Assembly (NCBI GenBank): GCA_032988165.1
Contig: JANTQF010000231.1
Coordinates: 1 to 54,900 of the forward strand
Origin: Emmonsiellopsis sp. PD_33
Lineage: Eukaryota > Ascomycota > Eurotiomycetes > Onygenales > Ajellomycetaceae
Reading direction: 5' to 3'
DNA length: 54,900 nt
This document shows, piece after piece, positions 11,680 to 23,465 of this stretch. Within the stretch, counting starts at the first letter, position 1; each line of letters opens with the position of its first letter. The position numbers and the translations under genes are program-made. Below the pieces are notes generated by a model, which saw only the letters and a list, made by a program, of their open reading frames with translations, did no database searches and was not told where the DNA came from.

Positions 11680-12224
11680 ATGGATGACTGGGATTCCGTC
11701 ACCCGCATCGGCAGCCGTGCCCGCGGCGGCGGTGCTGCTCAGCGTGAAACCGTCATCAAGGGCCGTTCTGCCCTGAACGCCGCCCAGAGATCCGGTGCTG
11801 TCGTCGGGACAGAGAAGAAATACGCCACTGGCAATGCTGTATGTGTTCTCCCTCCTCCTTTTTGCCCTTATCAATATCGTCAAACAAACACCCAAACTAA
11901 CAAACCCCCCCGCACCAGGCCACCCGTCCCGCCGTCGAAGGCCAACACCTCACCAAAGTCGACCGATCCGACGACATCGTAAAACCCAAGACCGTCGGCC
12001 TCCAGGTTGGCGAGGCCATCAAGCGCCGCCGCAACGAGGAGGGCTACAAGATGACACAAAAGGAGCTGGCGACAAAGTGCAACACGACCATCACTGTCGT
12101 GCAGGACTTTGAGCGCGGCACGGCGACGCCCGATCAGAAGGTGCTGTCGTCTATGGAGCGTGTGCTGAATGTTAAGCTGCGGGGAAGTGATATTGGCAAG
12201 GACAAGTTTCCGAAGAGGAAGTAA
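11680..12224 (+). CDS. MBF1: Multiprotein-bridging factor 1
   Basis: Predicted 154-residue protein from two exons (11680-11838 and 11919-12224). The N-terminal MBF1 domain begins MDDWDSVTRIGSRARGG and includes the ALNAAQRSGAVV element; the C-terminal Cro/C1 helix-turn-helix spans roughly residues 80-140 with KMTQKELATKCNTT, the invariant QDFERG and LKGSD-type LRGSDIG. Length matches fungal MBF1 (about 150 residues). It bridges bZIP activators such as Gcn4 to TBP and also associates with ribosomes, where it counters frameshifting at stalled/collided ribosomes in yeast. The start is in a textbook context (CACCATGGA). Nothing looks damaged. Confidence 0.97.
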
Positions 12225-12867
12225 GGGAGGGTGAAGGGGGGTCTGTATGTTTGTTTTTTAAAACATGCATGACTTTGAATTTGATTCTGGCTGGGGGGTG
12301 AGGCCCTGGTTCCTTTCACTTTTCTTTTTGAGGCGAGGGGTCGCGAAATGATTCGTTCTTGGTTCCTTTTATTTTCCTTGGGTTACTTTTTTTTCCTTTG
12401 GTTCGGTTTTATTGATCTGATTGATTGAATGAATGAATGTTTTGAATTTTTTTTTCGCGATTATTTTCATTTTTCTCGATGGAGGTTGTTGAGCCTTGGG
12501 ATCGCTTCCGCCGCTGCTGCCTATTACCAGGCGGGGTGTGGGGGGGCCAGGTGTGCATCGGGCTAAAATTGAACTCGCCTGCTTCCCCCATCACCAGATG
12601 ACATTGGTGACAATTTTCACCCCGGGTTATTCAGCAGGAAGAAGCGCTCTGAAGAGCAAAGCTCATCAGCCAGTCAGGCAGTACAGCTGTTAACTTAGTT
12701 TGATTATTCATGCCTGGCGGCCTACCCTCTGTCTCGTATTTCTTTTTCCTTTTTCATTTTCCCCCTAGAATGCCCTTTGTGATGTCTGTTTCATTTTGCG
12801 TTTTTCCATAAATGGCGAAATTCACAAGAAAGAAAGAGATAGTTATATAGAATGAAAAGATCATAGA

Positions 12868-12887
12868 TTTTTTTTTTTTTTTTTTTT
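12868..12887. repeat. 20-base T homopolymer
   Basis: An uninterrupted run of about 20 T residues is followed 12 bases later by an A run. It lies about 650 bp past the MBF1 stop. Confidence 0.8.
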
Positions 12888-13025
12888 ACTGTCGATTTAA
12901 AAAAAAATTAATTTATGGAATGGGATGATAATTGCTCTAATGAACTAAGTAAGTTGCATTCATATTGTTTGCTAGTTATTCTGGTAGCTACCGAAATCTG
13001 AAAAGCATACTTGTGTAGGTATCTG

Positions 13026-13044
13026 ATCTATCTATCTATCTATC
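13026..13044. repeat. TATC microsatellite
   Basis: About 4.5 copies of ATCT/TATC are visible in the convergent intergenic interval. A polymorphic length would be expected. Confidence 0.8.
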
Positions 13045-13966
13045 CCATCTATGTAGGTCTGTCTAGGTCTAACCAACTTTGATAGAACAAATAGCAGTTG
13101 GGATTTGGGTGAAAAAAAAAAGGGGCGGGGGTTGAGGAATTCAATGTTAAGTTAGTTGAGAGGTAAATCATGGCATCAACAAAATGAAATGAACAATTCA
13201 TCGCAGTAGATGGATGGGTGGTGAATATGATGGGTGGAAAGAGGTGTTGTGTGTGTGCGTGTATAATAGGGGGGGGGGGTTAAATGAGCAAGCTGGTTGC
13301 GAATTAAGAGCAGGAGATCATAAAGGACGCAAAACTTCGTTTAAAACATCTATCTGCTGGCGGAGGAAGAGAAAAGGGGCAGCGGGGGCAAAAGGAGATT
13401 ATCTAGATAAAGCAAAAAGACATTTCAGGGTTGGGAATTTAATCGGTCTGATGGTGAATGCGAGGATGACAAGGGGATCTAGGTTTGAAAGGAAGAGGAA
13501 GGGGGTAAAATGGAGAATGTAGAGCCTAAAGAAACAGGTATGGATATATGGAATGGAATAAAGATGGGAAAATGCTAGGTAATCAGGTAGTAAGGATAAG
13601 AGTATAGAATAAAGAAGACAGAAAATGTAGGTCGTAGGTAGGTATGTGCAATTCATGATGTTACTCATGAACGCTTGCCCATCCATGCACATCTCTATAC
13701 CAATGCATCCAGCCATCCGTCCATTGTCCATAGCCCACGCACGACTACCACAAGAAAAGCCTCGAGGGCCCCGCCTTCTTTCTATCCCATCCGCCTGTCC
13801 CTGCGCTTCTTCATCTCTTTCCGGTCTATATGTAGGATATCTATTCAAAAAGATCCAAATCAAATACAGCCCTCATCCTGATTGGCCCCCCCTTTCATCC
13901 CCAGACATGATCTCTCTCCGATCCCCTCGTTTCCCAACATGATATTATTCAACGAACGCGACCAAT

Positions 13967-16024
13967 CTACAGCTTCGCATTCGCCAAGTTCGCACCCAAC
14001 CGTCTCTCAACAGCATCAAGGTACTCCCGGGTAGTAACCCACGCTTCACGATCCTTACGTCCACACGCCAGCGCGAGATCCTTGGTCATGATGCCCTCCT
14101 CATCGACAACCTCGATACAGGCGCGCTCGAGCTGCTCAGCAAAGGTGACCACCTCGGGCGTTTCATCAAGTTGACCTCGGCGGATGAGGCCGCGAGTCCA
14201 GGCGAAGATGGACGCGATGGGGTTGGTGGAGGTCTCACGGCCCTTTTGGTGCTCGCGGTAGTGGCGGGTGACAGTGCCGTGGGCGGCTTCGGATTCGAAG
14301 GCGGAGCCATCGGGGGTGGTGAGGGTGGAGGTCATGAGACCGAGCGAGCCGAAGCCTTGGGCAACGATGTCGGATTGGACGTCGCCGTCGTAGTCTGGGG
14401 GTTGTGGATTAGTGGGGGGTTTAAATGGGGAGAAAGAGGTGTTAAAGGCTCACTCTTCATCGCGATGACATAGCCGCCCTCGCTCTTGATCATCTGGGCG
14501 ACCATATCGTCAATGAGACGGTGCTCGTACCAGATACCCTTGGCATCAAAGTCCTTCTTATAGTCTGATTCATAGATGGCCTGGAAGATATCCTTGAACC
14601 GTCCATCGTATTTCTTGAGGATGGTGTTCTTAGTGCTCATATAAAGGGGCATCTCCTTCAAGAGAGCCAGCTTGAAACTGGCATGGGCAAACCCGCTGAT
14701 GGAGTCGTCGGTGTTGTACATGGCCTGAGCGACACCAGGTCCCTCAAAGTCGAACACCTTGATACGCTCGGGCTCGCCGCCTTTCGGCGTGTAGACGAGC
14801 TCGAGGGTACCTGGGCCGGGGATGACGCTGTCCTTGGCCCGGTATTGGTCTCCAAAAGCATGACGACCGATGATGATAGGCTTCTTCCAGCCTGGCACAA
14901 GTCGGGGAATGCGGTCGATGACAATTGGCTCACGGAAAACGGTTCCACCACTGGTAATGTGTGAGCGGTTCGCCTTTGAATATAGGAAGGGGGATAAGGA
15001 CTGCGGGCTTACAGGATGTTTCGGATGGTTCCATTGGGAGATAGCCACACTAGGAAAGAAATTAGCAGCTGCGGGGTAATACATTCGAAATCTACTCACT
15101 CTGCTTCAATTTAAACTCCTCAACTCTGGCCTCATCGGGAGTGATGGTGGCGCACTTGACGCCTACACCGTACTTCTTGATGGCCTCTGCGGAATCGATA
15201 GTAACTTGGTCGTCGGTCTGGTCACGGTATTCCAAGCCCTATGATCATGTACTAATTAGTATCGACATCCCCGTAACATCTCGGAACCCACCTGGTTGCA
15301 TTCCGATCCCAGGGCTTTAGATCTACATACCAGATCATAGTACTTGAGATCAATATCGAGATATCTGAACATGGAAGGTTTAGCACCCTACTTCTACCGA
15401 TGCCTGCACGGCGGTGAAACGAGGGGACACCAATCGGACATACGGGTATATGAACTGCGAGATGTTAGACCTGGATACGTACATATTCACGACAAATGGG
15501 AGGATTCACTTACTTTATCCTTGATATCTTGCCAGATAATCCTGGTCATCTACATGCCGTCCAGATCCCAAAGTCAGCTCTTACTGCTCAGCACACAGTG
15601 TAACCCCTGTGCCACCGGGCTCAGATCCGCAGTGTTAAACGGAACAGGGACCAATAGCAGTGCTGGTGCCCGTGTTTGGGGCTGCAGGGGCCACAGCTCG
15701 ATGTATATAAAAGGAAGCGCAACGCACCTCATCTCCATCCAATTCCACCACAGGGTTCTTGACCTGGATCTTCCGTCGTCCCGCTGACATCTTGCGTGTT
15801 TGTGTTGAGGGTATGGTGCGAGGGGTGTTATACTGAATGGGCGACGAGAGAGAGAGAGCAGGACGGAGGCGCAGAGAAGATGCCAGACAGGAAGAAGAGG
15901 GGTAAGAAGAGGGAGAAGGCCTGGAGAAGCTGGACAGGAACCGGCCGACGGGGGCAGAAGTAGGCGGGCGGAAGGAAGCCACCGAGAGTCGGGAATGAAC
16001 GGAAGCGGGCCGAAGACAAGACAT
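13967..16024 (-). CDS. NADP-dependent isocitrate dehydrogenase, multi-compartment
   Basis: Predicted 492-residue protein from eight exons (15728-16024, 15514-15549, 15444-15454, 15331-15364, 15100-15238, 15013-15049, 14454-14950, 13967-14394). It converts isocitrate plus NADP to 2-oxoglutarate, CO2 and NADPH. Landmarks of the eukaryotic dimeric IDH are all present: NPVVELDGDEMTRIIW, GVGVKCATITPDE, LSPNGTIRNILGGTVFREP, GRHAFGDQYRA, STKNTILKKYDGRFKDIF, WYEHRLIDDMVAQ, NYDGDVQSD and AAHGTVTRHYREHQKG. An 11-nt micro-exon encodes FIYP. The first 78 residues are an Arg/Ser/Pro-rich mitochondrial presequence; a second in-frame ATG at 15790 (A at -3) starts the mature-like enzyme MSAGRRKIQ. The C-terminus is AKL, a type-1 peroxisomal signal. 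Aspergillus idpA is known to give mitochondrial and peroxisomal/cytosolic forms; the same is inferred here. Confidence 0.96.
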
Positions 16025-18336
16025 GGCTAAAGGCGTTAGGGAGCAAGCCAGAAAACCGCCGCGGGCGAATGTTTATAATCGTGCGTGGTTGTTAAAACTT
16101 TTTTCCAGCGGTGCCCCTCGGTATGGATCGCAGTATCCGGCAAGTGGAACTTGGGCTGATTTACAGGGTCAGGTGGAATCGATCTTGGGTCGCCCCACAG
16201 AAGCAGGCCCTGATAAGAACACGGTACGCGGTGACAGCGGCGGGCAATCGGAGCGCGAAGCAGGTAAAGACCGAGACGACGACGCAGACAGCGGAGAAGA
16301 CGGCGAGGAGGAGACTGAGATGGGCATGGCGAGAGGAGAGGAGAGGAGAGGAGAGGAGAGGAGGAGAGGAGGAGATGCGGTTGGCGGCGGACTGAGGTTG
16401 ACGCCGAAGACCGCATGGCGGAGGAGGCTGGCAGCGCGGCTTCTGGTTGGCTGGCTAAATGCGCGTGGGGCTCTGCGGCGGATTGAAGGCCCGACCTCGG
16501 CTAGCATGCCCCTTTCGGCAATCGCGCGCTAGCCCGTTGCGGCCGTGCCAAGCCACACGCAATGCAACCTTGTTCAGTTTCGGTGTATGCTGCTAGACCC
16601 GATGTGGCTAGGCTCAGGATCAAGGTTTATCCGCCCCGGCCTCCCATATCAAAAAAATATCAGCGCCGGATTGCTCTTGTCAACGCCGAGATCAATGCCG
16701 TCCGGACAGCATTGGTTTGTTCGGCAAACTTCCGTCGACAATGTGACAGTGAGTCAGTGTCACGCTAGCTGGACTGTGTGCGATACGCCAACTGATAGCA
16801 GCCCAAATCAAAAGCAATATCATTCGGTCATCATTTCGAAACCGGCGCCAATAGGCACATTGCCCCTTGGGAATGCCGAATTATTTCCTCGGCTCCCGCA
16901 GTCCACAAAAATTTGCACAAAAGTGTGGATGGTGTCGTAATATGCCGCCCCTCAACTGCAAATGGCCCCCAGGGCTAAACTAGTTTAGCCGGAGCTTGGG
17001 GCGCCTCCCCTCCGCCGGTCGGCGTATGGCTATTGGCTCATCTGGCAAGCCGGAATCCATCCGAGCGGGCAGGAAAACGTGTGCTAGTTTCGGCTTTTTG
17101 CTGCCAGTTCGGCGTTCGCTGCTGTTGCATTGCTGCGCAGCAATTCCGCGTAGTTCGTGTTCGCCGGGGGGGGTGAAATCTCAAACCAGATATCAAGTTA
17201 CCCCTCCTCAAGCCGACCTTGACGAGGTAACGGGTGTCAAGTTCTCTTTTCTTTTTTTGCCCCTTCTTTTCTTTTTCGCTTGCTGGCGAAGTGATGAACC
17301 CCTCTATTTTCATCACTGGATCCATTCCCCTCTTTTGTTTGGGGATTGGGCAGCAAGAACGAAGTTCAAGCGCATCAAACTACATAACTACACTATGCGC
17401 ACGCACATCCTTCCCCGAGGGCCGAGTATGCGGAGCAATAATCTCCGTAGCGGGGTTGGAATTTGGAGATATTACATGCTTGATCAGTGATTCGGTTCGT
17501 TATTCATGAGCAAGTGATATTGGCGGATATCGTCGCTGCTCTAGGAAGACATCACATCAACAAATGGATACAGAACTACTGAGAAAACTCCTACAAATCA
17601 CTTCACACACCAGTCATTGGCAGTCAACTACTCCGTACTGTTACCTCTTACGCCTGCCTCTTTCGAGCGATGAGTAACGTCTATTTTACTGCTGGACTAT
17701 ACCTTTTGGCCCGGTACTCTAATTTGGATGCTCCAGCAGATTGAAAACATGGATATGGACCTATGTATCACTGCAACGGAACTTCTACAAAATCTCAGCC
17801 GTCGCTCGTCAGAAAGTTACTGTCAAGCTAGTATATAACAGTCCTCATCCCTTCCCAAAACCCCAGCTCATCGGAAACATTATCACATATAACCATCTCC
17901 TTTTTATTTTCATTCTTATTTTATTTGTTCATTTATTTATTTAATTTCCCTCCTACGACATGATACATCACTCCTCTCCCAACGCGAGGCTCCAAAAAAC
18001 ACCCCCAATCCCAGATTCCCAGATTAAGGTTCGTTCTATTTTTAACCATAACCCCCCTTTTATTAATCCGCGGCCCGCCAAACTGTATCTGCGAGCAAGC
18101 AAGCCACTCGCATCCGTCTGCGTCTCGTTTGTGGTGGTGTGTAGCTCTCGGTTGGATTGGCGATTGGTATGCCGTACATATATTTATGCTTGAGTTGATG
18201 GTTGAATTATCTAATTGCTGCTATATACATAAGCGGACTTTGGTTTGTATATTGGACTATTATTGATGGGTTGGGGCAGTTTGACATGTCCACCTAATGA
18301 ATCGCCATAGGATCTGAGCTCTTCATTATATACCCC
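16025..18336. other. IDP promoter side and gene-free interval
   Basis: The first few hundred bases are the IDP upstream region, including a GAGAG repeat. From 16500 to 18336 no family-matching frame was found on either strand. The stretch turns AT-rich after about 17500, with CT-rich tracts around 17860-18060. Confidence 0.5.
16331..16360. repeat. GAGAG pentamer tandem repeat
   Basis: Six head-to-tail copies of GAGAG lie about 310 bp upstream of the IDP start. On the IDP strand this reads as a CTCTC tract, typical of pyrimidine-rich fungal promoters. Confidence 0.85.
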
Positions 18337-19865
18337 TCAGTGCCACTCCTGCCCCCCATGCGTCAACGTCTCCCACGCAAAAAACAGCGGCAAATTCGTC
18401 CCCAGCTCCGCCGGCCTCTGCCCAAGCGTCCACTTCCACGTCTCCGGCATCTTCCTCCCCTTCCCCCTTCTCCTCCCTCTCCGTCCCTTACCCCCCCGTC
18501 TAACCAACAAATCATACCCAACCTCAGTCGTCGCTCCCAAATCCCAATCCAGCACCCCCCCACACGCCCACTCCGGCACACTCTCCGGCCGATTCAACCA
18601 ACCCGCATGCAACTCATACGAACTCGCCAACCGCTCCTCAACACTTCCGCCCCCCGCATCAGTCTCACTCAGCAAATCACCCCCCTGGATCGCCACCGTC
18701 TGCGCTACATGGCTGATGCTGCTGAGCCCGTAGCCGGTATGGTTTAGGTCGCGGCATGTTTCCTGTGCCAGGCCGTTGGCGCGGAAGCTGTCGAGGCCGT
18801 TCCAGTATTTTATTATTTCGTCGGGCGTGGTGAGGTTGTCGCGGGGTGCGGTGCGGGGGAGGGCGCCGTCGGTGGTTAGGTAGATGTATGCGGGGATGCG
18901 GGTGCGGAAGGCGTCGAGGGCGCGGTGGTAGCTGGTGGTGTTTGAGAGGAAGATGGAGATTGAGAGGGCGGATTCAAGCATTACTGGTTTGGTTTTAGGA
19001 CTTTTGGTTTCTTTTTTTTTTTTTTTTTTCTATATGACCCTTCTGTGCGTGTGATTGATGTCGACCATGGATATTTCTCACATCCGTCAAGACAACCTTC
19101 CGAAGAATAAGGAGAGGGGAGAAAGAAAAATAAAGAACCCACCTAAATCCCAATTCCCATTAACACTCGACCCAGCCAACGACTGCTCCAAATAAACCTC
19201 TCTCAACATCTTCTCAAACGCCTCTACATCCCCATCCTCCCACCCAGCCCTGGTATATCGAATTATCTCCGCCGCCCTCGGCCACACCGCCCCGGCCCAC
19301 CCCACCTGCAACGGCGCATTCGAATGCTCATGCGCCTTCAACACAGCGCTCCACGCATTCATATATTCAATTGCTTTATCCGCGTACGTCTGGATGCCGC
19401 TGATGGCCCAGGCGAGGGACATGCCGTAGGCGGCTAGCGCGTCGTTGCGCTCATCGTATCAGCCGATGTTTGGGGTTGAGGTTGGGCCGCAGACGACGGT
19501 GGCGACGGGCGAGGGTTTGCGGGTTGTTGACCCGAGGGGGTGCGAGAGCATCGAGTCGTAGGCGGAGGCCCAGGGTTCGTGGTTGGCGGATACATGGTGC
19601 TTGATGGAGTGGAGGCGGTCGGAGGAGACGAGGACGCCCGAATGCGTGAAGGGATGGTTGGGGTGGCTGGCCGCTAGGGGGAGGAGGGGGGAGAGGGCCG
19701 GGAGGGTGTGGGTGAATATTTTCTTCGTGGTTGCGGTTGGGGTTGGGGTATCCGGATTGAGGTATGGGGGCAGGGATTGTAGGGTTTTTATAGAAATGTA
19801 GGCCCAGGCGAGCAGCTTCTTTCCTTCAAAGACCGTCGTCGTGAGAATGGGAGTGTCTCCCAGAG
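18337..19865 (-). pseudogene. Alginate-lyase-family gene with internal stop, no clear start
   Basis: Two exons (19143-19865 and 18337-18983) encode an Alginate_lyase-type (Pfam 05426-like) alpha/alpha-barrel protein: FTHSGVLVSSDRLHSIK, then SPVATVVCGP, RNDALAAYGMSLAWAISG, YADKAIEYMNAWSAVL, VGWAGAVWPRAAEIIRYT, and, across the intron, NGNWDLVMLESALSISIF. The C-terminal half reaches a normal end with FFAWETLTHGG. Position 19459-19461 is an in-frame TGA in the segment PNIG-stop-YDERNDALAAY, where the family has a sense codon, and no in-frame ATG or signal peptide is found upstream. An Arg/Gly/Lys-rich insertion (RRGGKGRRGRRRGKGRK) sits near the end. Either a recent pseudogene or a single sequence error plus an unseen first exon. 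The enzyme would be a secreted or vacuolar polysaccharide lyase; substrate unknown. Confidence 0.72.
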
Positions 19866-21587
19866 CTGAGACAGGAGAGATTCTTCATTGGTTAATTCAC
19901 TGGTATGATTCTCGAGTGCCATTTCCCGTTCGTTTGGGATCACTAATCCAGCGTAAAGTTGTTTTTGATTCGACTACCTAGGCCATTTGGGATCACTAAT
20001 CATTGGTGGAAGAATTTCAAATAGAATCGTTTTGCATGATGCTCCATTGCTCCACCAGTGTCAAAAACTGACAATGGGGTAAAAGAGCAGCTAACTAGTA
20101 GTTAGCTAGGTGGACGTCATGATATTTCCTCGCGTGGGTCATCAAGATATCATGACGAAGTTGAAGAACAATTTCTGATATGTAGCTCCGGACGAAGGCG
20201 CCAAAAATGGATAGAACTCTCCTCTAATCGCGGACCAGAAAGGAGAACAGAAGAAGGCTTGCTGAGATTCGACAGTATCCTCAGCTTTGAGTTGCCGATG
20301 GTGCATTGGTGTCCCCCAGACGAATTAGCTACCATGTCCCTTACCCCAGATAGGTTGAGATAGCGCAAGTTGGGGTTGCCCTAGTTTGAGCCCAGTCCTC
20401 ATGGCGGCCTTAGCTTCTACTAGCCGGGCCCTTACCTTACGTCAGGTTGTGCAGCCATAGGGAGAAACGGGAGAGAGATATCTCACAGTGGCAGCGAGTG
20501 CCTAGGTACGGAGTACCATGTTCCCCAAGCAATAGATGGCCCACAACCAAAAAGCCCCCTCTTTGAGTCTCCCAGCCAAAGAAGAACTAAAAGGTTGGCA
20601 TAGCCTGCAAAAGGTAGTAGTTGACACCCTCCAATGTACAGTACACACTTCACAAGGGGCTCATGAACCCTGAGGGCATAAAATCTCACCAGGATGAGCT
20701 TGGAAAGCGGGATTTTAGCCAAAGCAAGGTATGTTGTGCAACGGCAAGTTCCCCACAACTTCCGGAATCGCAGTTCGGCTTTTAATACCTCTATTATGCA
20801 GTTCAGAAACACGATCTCTAAGATTTATATAGAAAAAGAGTCAGCACTGGTGCATACAAAAAAGTGTCTGTAGTAGCAACTGACCTTTACTCGTATTCCA
20901 TGTCTGCTTTTCATCCTGAGTTTGATAGCCAACTCTCTTTTCATAAGAATATTGCCAATCCCATATTTGCAGAAACTGTGAGCGAGCATGGGAAGTTGAA
21001 CCGTCCCTGCAAGCCCGGCCTAGCCTCATTCACATCCAAACTGAGTTACATGTTAATCAGAGGCTGTAAAGCTGTGGACAAAGTGAGGAGTAATCCGATA
21101 AAGCTAGGTGCGTGAAGATGATTCGAGATAGTAAACGAGTAGAATGCGGAGGAGGAGGAGGAGCAATAACCGAGGAGAGAGCTTAGGGCTGGTTAGAGGG
21201 AGGAATATAACGCTAAACCAGATTGGGCATTGTGAGACCCGGCGGGCCTGAAGAACCTCGAAACCTTCCAAGGTTGAAACTATTCAACTTTTAATAAAAG
21301 TATCTTATGCGGATAATGGAGATTCCAGCAAGCCTTTGCTTGTATGCTGCCAGCTTATTCCTATAATCGACGAACTTGAATTTGGCTTTCTCAATGGCTG
21401 CTATAACGCCTGCTTAGTACTAGTATGATATAGAGAATTTCGGGCAGGTAATTAATCACAACTGTATACTGCCGTACTTGGTCTTCCGGGTCAAAATGAT
21501 CTAGGACTATACACGTGTATATCCAGACTGACATCTCAGACTTATATCCATCCATTCCAACAATTGAACAGCAGCAGCCACTCACGC
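19866..21587. other. Gene-free interval with inverted repeats
   Basis: No family-matching frame. The interval contains a 16-base direct repeat (TTTGGGATCACTAATC at 19933 and 19986), a hairpin at 20115-20157, a near-palindrome AGCTAACT-AGT-AGTTAGCT just before it, and a GGA run near 21151-21166. The last 250 bp are the 3' region of the P450 gene. Confidence 0.5.
20115..20157. repeat. 11-bp perfect inverted repeat, 21-base loop
   Basis: CGTCATGATAT at 20115-20125 is exactly complementary to ATATCATGACG at 20147-20157. A second 8-bp inverted pair lies immediately upstream. The cluster could be part of a small non-autonomous element or a cruciform-forming site; no target-site duplication was identified. 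Confidence 0.55.
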
Positions 21588-23465
21588 TCACACCGGCACC
21601 CACCGTAGCTGCACTTGATCGGGATTGCGCATCTGCAAAGTCAACTTATTAAGAGAATCCCCCACCAACTGCAGCAGCCTATCCCTCAGCGCCTCCGGGT
21701 CCTCAATCCCAGCAGTCGGGAGAGGCTCGCAACGTGCCGACCGGAACAACGTCGCCATCGTCGCGACAAACTCCACCTGCGACATCTTCAGCCCGGGACA
21801 GATTCGCGGGCCCCCTGACCATGGGATATATGTGCCCTTCGGAGGGGTGATGATTTGCCCAGCGGCGTCGATCCAACGGGAGGGTTTGAACTCCGCGGCG
21901 TCGGCACCCCAGATCGTGGTGTCGAGGTGGATGGATACGTGGGAGACGTAGATTTCCATTGGGGGCGTGAAGAGGTGGTCGCCAGTTGAGTCGGAAAGGC
22001 GCTGCGGCTCGAATATTGAGCGCGTGGTGTGTGAGACGGGGGAAAAGTGTCGTAGGGTTTCGAGCTGTGGTGGTTAGTTAAGGTGATTTAATTAGGTTCC
22101 CCATGCGATCTAATCTGATTGATGTCCACATACCATCAGTGCCAGCGTACGGCGGCATTTTGGATATACCTCCTCATATTTCCACGTGGATGGGTCAGGG
22201 TCTAGTGTCTGAAGCTCCTCGCGAATCCACTCCTGCAATTCTGGATACGCAGCGAGGAAAGCCACCGCATAGCCCATAGTATTAGCCGTCGTTTCGAAGC
22301 CAGCGGTGCTAAAAACGAAAAGACTCCCACTGATCTCCTTGTCCGACAGCGAAAACTCCGACTGCCCAGAGCGCCTGTCCTCGTCAGACAACTGCAACAA
22401 CAAGCTCAAAAAGTTATTCCGACGACCAACCCCCTTCGCTGCAGCTTCTCTCTCCTCGTCAAACAGCGCCTTCACGTAGCTAGGCATCTGCTCCATAAGG
22501 TATCCCATTCGCCGCAGGGCAGTAGGCATAAATGGCAATCGCATAATCTTCGTAGGCAGCATGGCGGCCTCGAGGAGCATCTCCGTCGTCAGCACCAGGG
22601 TTTCGAAATACGCGGCTTTGGAATTCTGCGCCTGGCCGACGCGTGCTCGCAGAGTAGGTGCCCATGGTTCCTTCTGGCTGTAACCCGCTTGACCGATGAC
22701 GTTTATCGCGAGGCTCTTCAGCGCGTCTAACGTCTCGTTTCCGGGATGCGTAACCATGTAGTTCCCCATGGCCTGTGCCTGCTCGCAGCTTTCCGTCCAT
22801 ACCGTCTTGCTGATGCGTTCATCCAGATTGGCAGCGAACATGCGCCGGTGGCGTTTCCATTCGTCGCCATTGGTCTGGAAGGGACCGCGGTTAGCACCTC
22901 GATACTATTATAGCACAAAGTACAAGAAAACTCATGGAAAGATGTTAAATCGGGTCGCACATACACAAAACACATTCGGACCAAAGAACCCCAGGATTAC
23001 AGCCGTAATAGGCGCCTGTGGAAACTCAACCCTCTTCTGCATTATCGTTCGACCGAGTTCCGGATCCGCGACCCTAGTTTTCTCCTATCAGGAACAATTT
23101 CATATCTCCCTCTAGCTCTGCTCAGAGTTCTAATTTTTTCCTCACCAAATACAGCATTCATCCGGCGTCGCGACACAAAACACATTGCCGAATCGATCAT
23201 GGAACGCCCGTTTGTGACGAAACTCCCAGCCATGGGTCACGATATCGAAGCGCTCGTATATCGCCACGGGAAGATATTTTTTGAATGTCGGTTGCAGAGC
23301 TGGTCCCAGAATCATCCACGGGATACTCTTTGAGAAAATCGGCGAGATGATCACGGGAAACCCGGTCTGAAGCGCGATGGCGCGGTATTTCAGGAGGGAA
23401 AGAAATTTGTATATGAAATACGCGAGAGCCAGGGTGGCCGCGATGGAGAAGGCGCTGAACATCAT
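21588..23465 (-). CDS. Cytochrome P450 monooxygenase, intact
   Basis: Predicted 548-residue protein from four exons (23146-23465, 22965-23073, 22134-22874, 21588-22064), frame kept. An N-terminal membrane anchor (FSAFSIAATLALAYFIYKFL) would place it on the ER face. The C-helix region has NGDEWKRHRRMF. The I-helix oxygen-binding motif is AGFETT (about 324-329), the K-helix ExxR is ETLR (392-395), the PERF-like segment is FKPSRW, and the haem loop is WSGGPRICPG with Cys479 as axial ligand; the usual Phe at the loop start is replaced by Trp, as in several fungal P450s. All key residues are intact. The pattern resembles fungal CYP families that act on lipophilic substrates, but substrate cannot be read. 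No biosynthetic backbone gene lies beside it. Two adjacent ATG codons start the frame. Confidence 0.93.

Larger units (their letters stand above)
12225..13966. other. Convergent 3' interval between MBF1 and IDP
   Basis: MBF1 and the isocitrate dehydrogenase gene converge on this 1.7-kb stretch, which holds their 3' ends. It is rich in T runs, a TATC microsatellite and G runs (near 13269-13279). No gene is recognisable; open frames such as 13399-13863 on the minus strand are low-complexity. Confidence 0.5.

Noticed and set aside
19830..19900. Start exon for the lyase at the ATG near 19912
   Set aside because: It would need an intron of only about 35 bases to restore frame, too short for this genome's introns (about 50 or more).
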